From assembly GCA_963576565.1 (NCBI GenBank), contig OY755045.1, forward strand, positions 43,542,409 through 43,606,408: DNA of 64,000 bases, given 5' to 3'. The notes under the pieces were generated by a model, which saw nothing but the letters and a program-made list of their open reading frames with translations, ran no database searches and had not been told where the DNA came from. The position numbers and the translations under genes were made by a program. This stretch comes from Aspidapion aeneum. Lineage: Eukaryota; Arthropoda; Insecta; Coleoptera; Brentidae. Positions 1 through 11,248 of the stretch are shown in pieces; within the stretch, counting starts at the first letter, position 1, and every line of letters begins with the position of its first letter.

Positions 1-1593
1 CCTAACCTGTACACCAAAAGGAAATACCGAGCCACCAAAAATTAGTCAATTAATAGTGTAAAAAAATCATTTCAAGTAAACTAAAACGTTGTGACGATGT
101 AATCCACAAATTGCGAATTGGGTAGTCAAATATTTGGCTTGATTTTACTAAATGCGGCACTACACTGTCGCCGAGGTAGCACAAGTGTGTGCCGGGGTTT
201 TAGGAATGTGAAATAATTCAGCAAAGCAAATTTGACAAAAAAACTGTATGTGTGTGTGTTTGGCGCTAGTGTAGTGGCAGCGTGAAAGTCCTTAAAATTT
301 CCAATCACCCCTGGTATATAAGCACTCAAAGCCAAATGAACACGCTGCCTAATTATACTAGGCACAATGTTCCCGTGCTCACGTTGTTGCCGCGGGGGGA
401 CACAACCGTTTCATGGCATACTAGAGAGGTATATATCGAGAGCCCTGCGACTATGCAGCAGAGTGAATGTGCCGTGGCCGCTCGAGGCCCCCCCAACAAC
501 TAAACAAACGTGGGGACTCGCTATTATAGGGGGCCGGACCCAGGAGGGGCGGTCACCGCGGACTCCAAACTCACGCAGGCCCTCGTGCTCCTTTCCCCAT
601 CACCCAACTCACTTTGCTTGCTTTTGTCTTTGTTTAATTAGTGCAGATTAGACAAAGAGAAATGACTAATAAGGTGAGCCAGGTAGGGGAAAACGAAGCC
701 GCTTACGGCCCCGTTTTGAAACCGTATTCTATCGGCTCGACCGCTCATACGGCCTATAGCTTAAACGCATACAAACACACACATGCACGGCACAGGCGAC
801 TTGATATCCTCACATGCATGAACCGAAAACAATAGAAGTGACCGCGTGTGTTCACGGCGACTAGATCGCGACCTGTGTGCGACGCGAAGTTTAGAAGTTT
901 TATTAGCGGTGAACTATTTAGAGTTGCCGTTGACATTTGATTGAAGCGCATAATTTTATTGAAGTGTTGATAAGGTCGCGGGTGATGCGTGAATATTTAT
1001 TACGGTGTCAATAAGATTGCCGGGTCTTTTGATGGGAACAAAAGATATCTTGTGGTCACAATAAATGGTCACAATAAACTTTTAAAGAGTTTTTAAGGAC
1101 TTTTATAACTATTAGGTTGACTTGTAAGTTTTTATACTGAAGATAAAAGTTTTGAAACATAACGACGGAGGTTATTTAAAATATAATATTAAATACGAAC
1201 AAAAAACTCAAGAACAAAAATGTTTTAAGTATAGTAAAAAGTTGTGGGTATTTTCTAAATGTGGATGAACTACGCAAATTAGGAAGTAATAATATCTAAT
1301 AAATTTTAATCAGTAATAAATACAAAAACTTGACACCAAAACCGGAGGAAACTTTAATTGCTAAAAGTGGACACAGACTTTTTAGTGGTTACAAACTATT
1401 TGAAAAACTTTAGGCGGGAAAAGTTTTAAGTGCTGAGAGGTTTTCCAGTATAGATTTTGCGCTGCTTGCTGGTTTTGATTGAGGTTTGTATAGACTAGAT
1501 AAATAAAAAGAAAATAGATAGTTGTTTTTGAGAACTATTGCCCGCGAAAAAGTTTTAAGCAAAGGGACACAGTATAGAGAGTCAAAATTAAAA
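1..1593 (+). other. Upstream / possible 5' UTR region, no supported gene
   Basis: No recognisable protein is seen. Short open frames around 282-835 overlap on both strands and have no family likeness. Base composition is more GC-rich at about 360-720 than in the AT-rich DNA that dominates the window, which would suit promoter or 5' UTR sequence of the exon that starts at 1594. From about 1020 to 1590 the DNA becomes AT-rich. An in-frame TAG lies at 1519-1521 upstream of the coding exon. Assigning this stretch to that gene is inference. Confidence 0.4.
315..322 (+). promoter_or_regulatory. Possible TATA box
   Basis: TATATAAG stands in moderately GC-rich DNA about 1.27 kb upstream of the coding exon. 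A start site would be expected about 30 bases downstream, near 345. The distance would require a long 5' UTR or a spliced leader exon, and an isolated TATA-like octamer is weak evidence on its own. Confidence 0.2.
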
Positions 1594-1944
1594 ATGGATG
1601 AACCTTGGGACCACCATGTCTCGCCCCTGATGCTGGGCATAACAGACTTACACCATCAATCCGACTTGACTGCCAATGATATGGGACTAACACATGCATC
1701 AATGGGCCAATCTCAAGCCCCCATGGGCTCATCTTCAAACGCAATGGGACATAATTTGTTAAATAGATCAAGTACTATGGGACAATCCAGCGGTATGGGA
1801 CAAAGAAATTCGCTGGGTCCAGGTACTTCAATGGGATCATCGAGTGGCATGGGTGATTTGGGACATGATGATTTGGGGGATGAAATGGGACCACACGACG
1901 GGACAGATTTGGGTATGGGTGGAGATTATTACTCGCATCATCAG
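1594..1944 (+). CDS. First coding exon of an unrecognised Met/Gly/Ser-rich protein (partial)
   Basis: This is the only convincing host coding exon in the window. The ATG at 1594 is the first ATG in a frame closed upstream by a TAG at 1519-1521, and its context (AAA before, G after) is good for an insect start. It encodes 117 residues beginning MDEPWDHHVSPLMLGITDLH and ending DYYSHHQ. The middle is low complexity with about ten Met-Gly pairs spaced among Ser, Gln, Asn and Gly, then an acidic Asp/Gly stretch. No domain, signal peptide or membrane segment is visible. The exon closes after a complete codon (phase 0) at CAG followed by GTAAGT. Such His/Met/Gly/Ser-rich amino ends are typical of insect transcription factors, but the DNA-binding part would be in later exons that I do not see, so I give no name. 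The translation could continue into the intron to 2109, but the strong donor makes that unlikely. Confidence 0.75.
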
Positions 1945-1950
1945 GTAAGT
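1945..1950 (+). promoter_or_regulatory. Splice donor of the coding exon
   Basis: CAG|GTAAGT matches the animal 5' splice-site consensus exactly and ends the coding exon in phase 0. After it the frame becomes AT-rich and loses the Met-Gly pattern at once. The matching acceptor was not identified in the window. Confidence 0.75.
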
Positions 1951-2085
1951 TTTTACAAATATAAAAAAAATACTTTAGTTATACAGGGGCTTTTTGGTTA
2001 TCTGCTGAACATGTTTAAAAGAATCCTTAAATACGTCGATTTTGTTTCCAAGGAACACAATTTTAATTTTCTTGACATTTGTATA

Positions 2086-2536
2086 CCACGCAGCCCCTTC
2101 GAAGGGTAAGATTTACCCCTAAATTTTGAATAGGGAAAAAGGATTGATTGATACCTTGCTTTGAAAGTCTCTTGAATGTCTTTACGACCGTTGAAAAATT
2201 TCGAAAATAATTGATTAGTTTCTGAGATATAATAAAGTTACCATATTGCGAAAAAAAATAATAAGAAATAAGTCACGCAAAATGTTTATACTACAAAACG
2301 TAAATCGAAGTGTTTCGGGATTTTTTTACTTTTTAAGAAATGAACATCTATAAAAATCTTTTTTTTATCGCTCCATTCTAACTTTCAATTTGCAGGAAAT
2401 TCAAAAACAAATCAATATACTTTTGAAATTTTTAAACATATGTCAAGTCATTTAAGATACCTTTAAAAAAGGTATACTTGACCGGCCTTCCCTATTCATA
2501 TAGAGGTAAAGTTTACCCCTTGAAGTGGGGGCGTGC
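2086..2536. mobile_element. MITE with about 50-bp inverted ends, flanked by TATA
   Basis: The left end (CACGCAGCCCCTTCGAAGGG, then a TTTACCCCT-type stretch and GAATAGGGAA) is repeated in inverse at 2485-2536 (TTCCCTATTC, GGTAAAGTTTACC, GTGGGGGCGTG). TATA lies on both sides at 2082-2085 and 2537-2540, consistent with a TA or TATA duplication. The 451-bp interior is AT-rich without coding. The element sits about 140 bp inside the presumed intron. Confidence 0.7.
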
Positions 2537-3479
2537 TATAAAAGATGTAATCTTATTGATTCCTCTTTAGGTACAGCCTTGATAATTATTTACATAATAA
2601 ATATATTAAAACATAGCAAATGCAAATGGAATAATTTACGCAAAACCATCTGCATAAATTTTGTACAGACTCACGCGCGGACTGTCTAAATTTACATAAA
2701 ATTTATTATTTTAACAAAAAAAATGTATACTTTTCCACCCAAACAAAAATTTGTGTTTGCAACATCAAAAGAAAACCGGATATGGTTTTGAATTTTTTCA
2801 GGTTTTTTTTCTTAAATAGCATTTACCTTTAATTTTAGTACAACCCAACCCTTTTTTACATCTACAATGAATGTATTAATTGATTTAACTTACGAGCAGC
2901 AATATAGGATAATTTGAAACAGCGTTAAGAAAAAATGCTTTAAATAATGCCAAGTGAATATTTAAAATTGTCAATGTACAAACGATATTTTCATGCAACT
3001 TTCTTTGTATTATTTTTTAAGGACTTTCCCAAGATGTATCACAACATCCACGGTTTCCCCCGTAATGGGAAAATTTTGTATGTTTCTTTAAACATACCCT
3101 TTGTACGTTAATTACGTTGTCCAAGGAGAGGTGGACCTGTCGTCAAAAAAAATTGTTTGGAGATTATTTATAGCATTTTTTAAGGGTTTTTCAACATGGT
3201 ATCACATTTCGATTGTAACCACCTGTGATTGATGTGAGATATTTCTATTTCTCCAAGTAGATGCTGTTTGTACACTAAAGAAGTTATCAAGGGAATGGAA
3301 CGTGTCCAAGAAAAAAATAGTCTGGGCTTAATTTATAGTATTTTTTAAGAGCTATTTAACGATGTAACCTAACTTCCAAATGTGTGATCCGAATTGGAGA
3401 TATTTATAGTTTTCTAAGGTAACTCTTATCAGGTCTTTCTCGAACTGCCACAAAAGCGAAACGGGCATTTATGTTGCTA

Positions 3480-3577
3480 GACCGGAATCGCAAACTTTAC
3501 AGGTCAACCCAGGAAATTTACAGGTTTAGCAGGCGAGACCCATCAACCTGGGAGACCTGTAAAGTTAGTTTCCGGTC
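3480..3577. repeat. Small foldback repeat (about 98 bp)
   Basis: GACCGGAA...AACTTTACAGGTC...CCCAGG on the left pairs with CCTGGGAGACCTGTAAAGTT...TTCCGGTC on the right. Arms are about 30 bp with a few mismatches and a loop of roughly 35 bases. No coding content. Confidence 0.6.
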
Positions 3578-3819
3578 ATGTATCTAACATATTTTTTTCA
3601 AACCAACATAAGTGATGAAAAACGTACACCATATGTAAATATGAATTTTTTCAACCAAGATAAAATGCCACAAATATACTTTACATGCAGATATTAAGGT
3701 ACTTACCAAAAAGCCACTTATAAATATATAACTAATAAAAAAGCGTTATAATGGGCAATTTTCCCATTAAAATTTTAATATATTTACGTTTCAAGAAAAA
3801 CTTTCTATTGATGACTTAT

Positions 3820-3946
3820 CCCTAGATGCACCATAGTAAGGCTTAGCTAACTTATTATCCCTGTTTGTTGTCTTCTGTATGAGCAACAAGGATTTAGGCG
3901 CGAATAAGTGACTAAGCCAAGAAATGTGCTTACGGTGCATCTAGGG
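3820..3946. mobile_element. 127-bp hairpin MITE with CCCTAGATGCACC ends
   Basis: The termini CCCTAGATGCACC and GGTGCATCTAGGG are perfect inverted repeats. The arms continue imperfectly inward through GGCTTAG / CTAAGCC, TTATT / AATAA and CTTGTTG-like / CAACAAG segments. It has the size and shape of a short palindromic MITE. Confidence 0.65.
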
Positions 3947-4555
3947 GTTAACGAACCAAGAAAAGACCAAATATTTCAAATAAAACATACGCAAAAACAA
4001 AATATTTTTTATTCAGTGGTAAATTTTTAATATAAAATTTTATATTTCAGATTACTTTAACAAAAGTATTAAAGCAATCAAAATAAAAACAAATTAAAAA
4101 CTGTCAACAGAAATCATGAACATCTCGACTGAATTAGGGAGCGTAATAATAGATTTTCTGGTCTCTTTTTACCAGCCCCTGTTGAGACCAGAAAGTTTTA
4201 TAAAAGAAAATTCCTGTAACAGGACACTTTTCGTATAAACATGGCCGTACCCAGCAAAAAATGTAAGGTGGGGATTAAAAGCTTTTAATAAAAAAGTTTG
4301 CCTATAGTGCATTTTATTGTCGTATTTGTGTTGCTGAGATATCACGTTTAAACACTGAATCGACTATGCCGGTGCGGAAGGGGGAAATTGATCTGCCCTT
4401 ATCCGTCCTAAGGCCTTGCGTAAAAAAATTAAACGGAAAGTGCTTGTTTTCCAGCAAGTTTAAAAAAAATATTTCACATTAAATCAACGGACTACTATAG
4501 AGCAAAATTAAGGGTACATTTTCTAAGCCTCAGATTCAAGAGAAATCAGAGATAA

Positions 4556-4834
4556 TAGGGACTTATTGGCATAAAGCCATGCAACGACACTATTAGTGCA
4601 GTATTTTGACAGATTTACATTGCACTCTGATGGATGATCTTTTAAAATTGACATACCAGTCGAATTTAAAACTAAGTCATTTATTTATGTATAATTAACG
4701 TCGACAGTATTTATTTCGGTTCGTATAGTAATCAAAATCTTTATGTTGAAAGATTAGCCGTCATATTCCAATGCAAAACTGTCAAAATACGGCCTGACAC
4801 TATTATTGTATCTCTTTATTCCAATAAGTCCCTA
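4556..4834. mobile_element. Palindromic MITE, TAGGGACTTATTG family, copy 1
   Basis: It starts TAGGGACTTATTG and ends CCAATAAGTCCCTA in inverse. Internal landmarks shared with the copies at 44.9-47.9 kb are TTTTGACAG near the left end, AAAATTGACATAC followed by TCGAATTTA, a central CGGTTC, and AACTGTCAAAAT near the right end. The element is about 279 bp and non-coding, and works as a fold-back over its whole length. Confidence 0.8.
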
Positions 4835-6639
4835 TTTAATATAAAAATAGTTTTAACAAAAAAAAGCACAATTTTTTTTTGGTGATATATTCTTTTGTAG
4901 TAGAGTCGTCTCGCACTATTTAAACTATTTTGACAATATAATATGGACATGCTTTTTTTCGCGTAAGACTATAGGGATATTTTTTGCTTGAGCAATTTCT
5001 GTGTGAAAATTTGATTAGGAAAAGCCAATTTTAGTGTATGCACACAGGTGTCCCTCAAACACATTCTTTCGAAGTATTATTTTAAATATTCAAAGGATGT
5101 CCCTGAGCAAGTGCCTAGGTGAATTATACAAAAACCGAAGCGACAAGGCATTAGGGAAGTTGTCTAATTGTCTTTGTTGTTTCTGCGACACGTGTTTAAC
5201 TTTACTGTTATATTAAAATCACTTTGTGTGGTTCACTTGTTTTATCCTCATGCTCAGTAGTTTAGCTTTTTAGCTTTGGTTGGTTTGATGAGAAAATAAC
5301 AAAAAGCTTTTAAAACCAATAAACTCGGAACAACCACCTTGGTGGCGTTACACAATTCTCACTTAACTTAAAGTTTTTTAGCTCCGTTAACTAAAGAAGC
5401 AAAACCTAAAGATAGCATTGCATAGTATAGGTCCATTGATAGGCGAATCATCCCAATTTTGGTAAATGACATTTTAGTATTCGTGGAGAAAACAAAAGGT
5501 TTTTTCAAATTTTCAGATATTGTGAGTTTGGTTTGGTTTTTGTGGGAGGTGGAGATCCGAAGCGAGCTAATATACTAACTTGTAAATATCTTATGTAAGA
5601 AAATTAAATTTGCAGCAATTTTTCTACATCAGTTAGTTTTCAAAGTCACCATTTAGAAAATGGTTTCCAAAAATATCCTAAGCTAGAGGACGCCCAAAAA
5701 TATAAATGTTTACTATTTTTTAAAAAGCTCAAATAAACAGCACCGGTTTATCCTATAGGCATTTTCTAGGGGGTCCACAGGTTCCTTCTTCAAAGTCCTA
5801 GTTTTACTTTATTGTGATGAAAAAAAAGCAAAAAATTAACTTTTTTTCATTATGGGTTTTCAGAAAACCTAGTATTGAAATCTGAGTAGGTAGTTAACAT
5901 AATAATGCAACACTTTCAGATAGGATAACTATTATAGTTTTTGCAAAGTCAGTTGCACAAAGGTTAAAGTCGACCATCGGCATATCCTTTAAAGAAAGTG
6001 AGATGGGCGGCGGTAGATATACTCATGAAAATTATTTCATTTAATTATGGCGTAAACTAAAGAAATAAAAATAGATAATAAAACTTTCTATTCCTGTTCC
6101 TACAGAAACGACACTGATTTATTTTCTAACTCTGCATACTGCAGACTAAAGAGGTCCCGCAAAGAACACCTGAAAGCAATTAAAAGCGCATCTCAAAAAA
6201 TTCTGCCAATCAGGTGCCGTCTACCCACCTGTGCTGGGTCGGTCAGATAACAAATACTTTGTGCTCGGCCCGCAAAGAGCGCGCCTTTTCTCTGTCGGTA
6301 GGGTTGAAATTATACCAGGAAGGTTTTATATGAATTTGGATAACTTTTGAAGGGCAGATTGAAGCAAAATTTCATGAAATCGATAGAACCCCATATTAGG
6401 AGCATTTCAGGTGACTTTGCAAAAGCTATACCTCATAACAACCTTTTAATTGCTAATTGCATTTTGGAAACCCTTATTATTAAAAATAGTTTACAGTGGT
6501 ATTTATTTAAATATTAAAAGATTTAAATAAATTTTCATCCTAATAATAAGAAAATTAAAAATACAATATTTTTTACCCTTTTAAACATTTTTATAATCAA
6601 AACCTCAAATATTATTTTATTCTTATTAGTTTTTCAAAT
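4835..6639. other. Non-coding AT-rich DNA
   Basis: The short open frame at 5034-5216 has no recognisable family. A slightly GC-richer patch around 6220-6300 has no coding signature. Nothing else is supportable here. Confidence 0.6.
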
Positions 6640-6690
6640 TAGGTACTACTACTATGTCGGTTTAGAACGTTTTTCTACGTTGTCCGACGC

Positions 6691-7296
6691 CTATTCTCCA
6701 CCTCCTTCGATCCTGTCATCTTCCGTCAGGTTTTTTTGGCTTATTGATTTTTGGATTGACTGTTGCCATTCCAGTTTAAAACGCGCTCTTTTTCTGCGCC
6801 CTATTGGTTGCCATTCTAGGACCTGCGTTGGTAATCTTTCGTCGCTTATCCGTTGTACATGGCCGTACCATATCAGTTCCCCTTTAGTGATGTCATCCGT
6901 TATGCTTCCCTCGATTCCCGTTCTTTCTTTTATGAACTCATTTCTTATATGATCTGTTCTAGATATTCTCATTGATTTCATTTCATTCATTCTTATTGCA
7001 TTCACACTTTCCATTTTTGCTTTGTATTTTTCTGTAACTCGACAAGTCTCTATTCCATACAACAGCGTGCTTTTCACCATTGTTTCATATATGTTAAATT
7101 TTACATTCTTTTTTATCTCTCTGCTCCATAAAATACTGTTAAAACAACCAATAACCTTTTTTGCTTTTACTATTCTTTTTTCCAGTTCTTTACAGTATGT
7201 TCCCGTCTTATCAAATGTGACACCCAAGTATACATACTCATTACATGTAGATATTGTTTGTCCATTTTCTAGTTCTAATTCACTGTTAACCCCCAC
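6691..7296 (-). pseudogene. RT thumb and C-terminal segment of non-LTR family 1, copy A
   Basis: The 201-residue frame contains EYVYLGVTFDKTG, LLYGIETCRVTEKYKAKMES, MRISRTDHIRNE and then WYGHVQRISDERLPTQVLEW followed by a GRRKRAR basic patch. This arrangement is the usual end of RTE-like ORFs. It lies directly downstream of the FADD motif, separated by a frame break. The opposite-strand frames here are shadows. Confidence 0.8.
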
Positions 7297-7299
7297 ATT

Positions 7300-8039
7300 T
7301 GGTATTCTTCCGTTAACTTTCTCATCATATACTCCATGTCTTCTTTATCATTAGCTACAATTACTTGGTCGTCAGCAAACTGTAGTGTGTATATGGTAAA
7401 TCGGTCGTTAAGTTGTATTCCCATGCCGTGTACTTTGCGTTTTCAGTTTTTTAGAGCTACTGCAATATATATTTTCAAAAGAGTTGGAGAGATACAAGAT
7501 CCCTGTCTTAAGGCTTTCGTTACCAGGAATTCTTTTGAAAGTCCATTTCCAATTTTAATTTTAGAATTTGACCCTTTTTATAGTTCTTTTATCGCTTTTG
7601 TGTATGTATGAATAATATTAGTCTGCTCTAACACTGTCCATAATTTTTCTACTGGAACGGTATCATATGCTTTTTGTAGGTCCACAAAGGTAACATGAGT
7701 CTCTATATTTCTGGCGCTCCTTTTCTCAATTACTTGTTTAAGACAAAAAACATTATCACTACAAGATCTGCCTGCACGAAACCCACTTTGCTCTTCTTCT
7801 TCTTCTTGTTCATGAAAATCATTCTCTATTAGATCTCTAAGAATCCTACCGTACAATCTACTTAGAGTACTGGTTACTGAAATTCTTCTGTAATTGTTGC
7901 AATCCAGCTTGTTTCCTTTTTTATGTATTGAGGATATGAATGCAATATTCCAATCATCAGGTACTGGATGTCCGTTTATGCATTGATTGATAATATATGT
8001 GAGATTTTCGAGTAGTTTCTCTGATCCATATTTGAGCAT
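7300..8039 (-). pseudogene. Reverse transcriptase core of non-LTR family 1, copy A
   Basis: The intact part 8039-7578 contains WNIAFISSIHKKGNKLDCNN, YRRISVTSTLSRLYGRIL, EQSGFRAGRSCSDNVFCLKQ and FVDLQKAYDTVP, the usual order of non-LTR reverse-transcriptase motifs; the Asp of LQKAYD is the first catalytic residue. The frame is lost at 7578. The motif with the other two catalytic Asp residues (QFADD) is readable at 7382-7368 in another frame. The copy is therefore inactive. The product would make cDNA from element RNA at the nicked target. Confidence 0.8.
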
Positions 8040-8293
8040 TTCAGCATATATTCCCCCAGGTCCGCTAGCTTTTCCGGATTTAAGCTTTTTAATACTATTC
8101 CTATTTCGATGATTACTTCCTCTCCATGTACTTCTATGTCTCTCCTCGGAGAGGCTGCCAGATATTCGGGTCTTCTCTCCTACAGCAGTCCCTTATAGTG
8201 TTCTGTCCATTGTTCTGGTTTGATGATCTGGATGTTTACTTTTTCTTTTGTTGTGTTTATTACTGTAGAAATGAATTTCCATACTTCAGAACT

Positions 8294-8605
8294 TTACCTA
8301 CCTCCTACGTGTGTATTTATATCGTGGCATTTGCGCTCGAACATTTCATTTTTTTCTGTGCGTATCAAATTTCTTAGCCGTCTTTTGGTATGCCTGTAGA
8401 TTCCTAGGTCTCTTTGCTCTTTAGTACTGAGCCATTTCAAGTATGTGCGTTTTTTCTCTTTGACCATTTCCTGTATTTTCTCCGTCCACCACATCTTCCT
8501 ATTATTTCTATTATCTTGGTATCCAACAGCTTCTTTGCTTGCTTCCTTCAAGCTTTTTGCTATGTTTGTATATATCTCTTCAAATGAGTGATCTGTGTTT
8601 ATCAA
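8294..8605 (-). pseudogene. Linker between endonuclease and RT, non-LTR family 1, copy A
   Basis: The 103-residue open frame is rich in Lys, Arg and Glu, with WWTEKIQEMVKEKKRTYLKW and RRLRNLIRTEKNEMFERKC. This charged helical segment is typical of the region between the endonuclease and the reverse transcriptase in RTE-like elements. It ends at a stop just after HVGGR; conserved sequence continues beyond in another frame toward 8040. No independent function is implied. Confidence 0.65.
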
Positions 8606-8617
8606 TTTTTCATCTAA

Positions 8618-9302
8618 TCAGTTCTGATACAATTTTTGAGTACTTTCGATTTCTAGACTTCTAAAGTTGTATTTTTGATTGTCTTCGATGCATTCTAGAT
8701 TTTCATTTTCTCTAATACTTTCGTCCTTATTTGTTTTTCTTACAGGGAATAACATTTTTGCTTTTATCAGATGGTGGTCAGATCCACAGGTAACACCACG
8801 AAGTGTGCGCACATCATACCACTTTAGTTCCGAGTGTGGTCCACCTATAGCATAATCAATGATTGATCTAAGATTTCATGTTGGCTGAATCCAGGTATAC
8901 CGATGTTTAAAAAAGCCATTATTTATTTTTAGATTATGGGTTTCACACAATTGTATCAGTCTCAAGCCATTATCATTTGTTACTTCCTCTCCAAATGGTC
9001 CTACCACTTTGCTTTGGCTTTGTCTACCAGTTCGACTATTAAAATCGCTAAGCATAATTATTTCCCTGGTATTGCCGATTTTACTGATAGTCTCATCAAG
9101 TTGGTCGAAGAACATTTGTTTTATAGCTACCGTTTCGTCATTTGATGGTGCGTCGGCTGCTATTATGCTTATATTGAGTCCAAGCATCTTCATGTTAACT
9201 CGAAGAAAGTTTTCGTTAATGCACTCGTAGTCTGTAATCTTATGTTTGAGGTTTTTCTTTATTAATAAGGATACCCCTCTGGCTGCTCTCCGTTCTTTTG
9301 GG
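8618..9302 (-). pseudogene. Endonuclease (EEP) domain of non-LTR family 1, copy A
   Basis: The longest intact piece is 9193-8876. It carries MLSDFNSRTG, corresponding to the GDFN motif of exonuclease-endonuclease-phosphatase nucleases (Gly replaced by Ser), and then KINNGFFKHRYTWIQPT. After a break it resumes with SIIDYA and, in 8812-8618, CGSDHHLIKAK, which carries the SDH-type catalytic motif. In a live element this domain nicks target DNA to prime reverse transcription. Here a stop and a frame change near 8876 separate the two halves, so it cannot be functional. Upstream in the same frame 9302-9194 still reads as endonuclease. Confidence 0.8.
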
Positions 9303-11029
9303 ACTCAAATTAGGTATCAAATGAATTTACCTAGCTACCTATTAAATAGTTTTCCTTTAACAGATTGTCCTTTAGGTCAGATCAACGTTAATTGCGGTTT
9401 TTCCGCCTTCAGGATGGTGTTATAAGCTAAAGCCAATACAGTGGCAGATCTAGAGAGGGGCCTATAATCTATAGTTCCAGTCAAAAAATAACCAATGCGT
9501 AAACAACAATTTTTTAACTAATTTAACACTTAGAAAATTTTATTAATTTACATTTTTAAAAATTTTTACACAAAAATTACCTACTTTATCTTCCAAATAA
9601 TTATTTTCCATGCTTTGGTAAATTTCAGGGCTCAGACTGAATAAAATCCGATTTTTTTTTGTTTTTGCTTCCTTCTTGGCCCCTTAATTTCCCTCGGATA
9701 TCCTGGATTCACCACTACGCTTCATAAAATATTTTTTATCTGATAATTAAGAGATTTTTACTCCTGGCCTATGAAAGTACAGTTTATTGAACCCTGTCTT
9801 CCTTTTGAGGAACTGCCCGCAAACCCGTTTTTGTTAAGTTTTGACTATTTCCTGTTATTTTATTGTAAAACAAAAAGTACAAAGAAGCGAAAGAAAAAAT
9901 ACAACTTTTGCTGTATCTTTTTTTTTTGCGCGCACTGCATTTAAGTTTTTAAAAGGCGAGGGGGGCCGTCTTCCATTAGTGTCTAGGGCCCGGTAGGCCC
10001 TTAAACCGGTACTGTGAAATAAACATAGATTGCAACTTATACCTAATTAACACCTATAAAAAATAAGTTTATAAAAAATCTGCAAAAATCAAATTTTAAT
10101 CGAAAAACCTGCAATCAAAGATCTGCAGCAATATCCATTTCTCTCTTGTTTTTAAGAAAACGGACTTGTTCTAAATGAAGCTTGTTTACATAATCACATA
10201 CATTTAATGTGTCGTGCAAAAAGGAAGCGCGAATTTAGATAGAATTTAGAGGTCATAATCAACAAAAAAAATTATTATTTTTATTTAAGAATTGTTTAAG
10301 CAGGTAAATTTTATTTTAGTATTTCTAGCGAGGGGTAGTATAAGTATCAATACAAGAAATTCCGTTTATTTAGAATTTATTTAACTCTAAAATTAAAATA
10401 AATCCATTCCACAAAAATGTATGTTTTAGAGTTGGAGCACGACAAATCAATAAGTTGATGCTGCATGCTGTTATTTCTTTGAAAAAATTGTCAAATTTTA
10501 CGGTATCAAAGAGATTTTAAATCCACATCTTGTCATTACTCGGAACCGAAAAATATTCACAAAAAATGACAGCTAAGTTACCCAAATCAAGGTCAACAAA
10601 AAAATCAAGCCCCAACCCTGAAAAAATCACCTATTGTTGTGGGCTGAATTTTACTTTGGTCTTATGAGCAAATAGAGGTTTATTTGTGATATTTTTAACA
10701 TAAGGATACAGATTTTCGCAAAATTTCAGTGAAATATTCCCAGACACTATCCGATGTTCCACTAAACTTTTGGATGAAGTATTGAAGATAATTAAAAGGT
10801 TTAAATCTTCAATATTTAGCATCCCTTTGACAAAAATTTGACATGGATTTGACTTTCTCATCTGTGTTTGTTATGTCATTTGTTTGTTTTGTAAAACTTT
10901 TTCGATTTTTTAATGAATTTTTACAATAAAATTCATTTAAAATCCAAAAATTTAAAACAAAATTATTAAATTATTTTAATTTTTTATACCCCCCAAAGTT
11001 TTTTTTTATTAACAAAAAATTAATTAATT
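9303..11029. other. Non-coding AT-rich DNA
   Basis: No supported gene. A candidate hAT-like MITE lies at 9439-9717. The minus-strand open frame 10631-10861 has no recognised family and lies in low-complexity AT-rich DNA. Confidence 0.55.
9439..9717. mobile_element. Candidate hAT-like MITE with CAGTGGCAGATC end
   Basis: The left CAGTGGCAGATCTAG and the right CCTGGATTCACCACTA are diverged inverted repeats (the inverse of the right end reads TAGTGGTGAATCCAGG). CAGTGGCG-type termini are common in insect hAT elements. No matching 8-bp duplication was found, so the ends may be off or the copy old. Confidence 0.35.
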
Positions 11030-11248
11030 TTAATTGAAAATGATAATAAATTTATTTTCATCTTTTGATCCATCAACTAATTTAAATTCATCAATAAATT
11101 GATTAAGAACTTTTTTAAGTTTTATTATTATTCCACCTATATTATGATTAATTCCTTCACGTATATCATTTATTTGAATAAAAATATCCTTAACTCTCCA
11201 TAATGAATTTAAGATTTTAATGAAAATTTTTTTAGGTAGAACATTATT
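11030..11248 (-). pseudogene. Coding-like AT-rich open stretch of unknown origin, no start codon
   Basis: On the minus strand an uninterrupted 72-codon frame runs from a stop just upstream of 11248 to TAA at 11032-11030. It reads as a helical, charged segment including SLWRVKDIFIQINDIREG and LNQFIDEFKLVDGSKDENKF, with regular hydrophobic spacing and codons ending almost always in A or T. There is no ATG. The composition would suit a fragment of AT-rich foreign or organelle DNA, but no family is recognised and chance openness in AT-rich DNA cannot be excluded. Confidence 0.25.

Larger units (their letters stand above)
2541..4555. other. Non-coding AT-rich DNA with two small foldbacks
   Basis: No reading frame with family likeness on either strand. 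Besides the hairpins at 3480-3577 and 3820-3946, only AT-rich sequence and a short stem near 4158-4192 (CTGGTCTC against GAGACCAG) are seen. Confidence 0.6.
6640..9302 (-). mobile_element. Non-LTR retrotransposon, family 1 (RTE-like), copy A, 5'-truncated and mutated
   Basis: Read on the minus strand the domains follow the order expected of a non-LTR retrotransposon: apurinic-type endonuclease (about 9302-8770), linker (8605-8294), reverse transcriptase (8039-7300, with FADD at 7379-7368) and a C-terminal segment (7296-6691). The frame is broken by stops and shifts between these blocks, so it is a dead copy. The 5' end stops within the endonuclease (SLLIKK motif near 9265). The RT wording (EQSGFRAGRSC, FVDLQKAYDTVP) is of the kind seen in RTE-type elements; the clade assignment is by eye. 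Two other copies lie at 14650-16335 and 48155-48990. Confidence 0.85.

Noticed and set aside
367..651. 94-codon plus frame in the GC-rich upstream part
   Set aside because: No homology recognised, overlaps another frame, and has no splice or start context that favours it.
6680..9230. Plus-strand frames across 6.7-9.2 kb
   Set aside because: Shadows of the minus-strand LINE, which carries recognisable nuclease and RT motifs in order.
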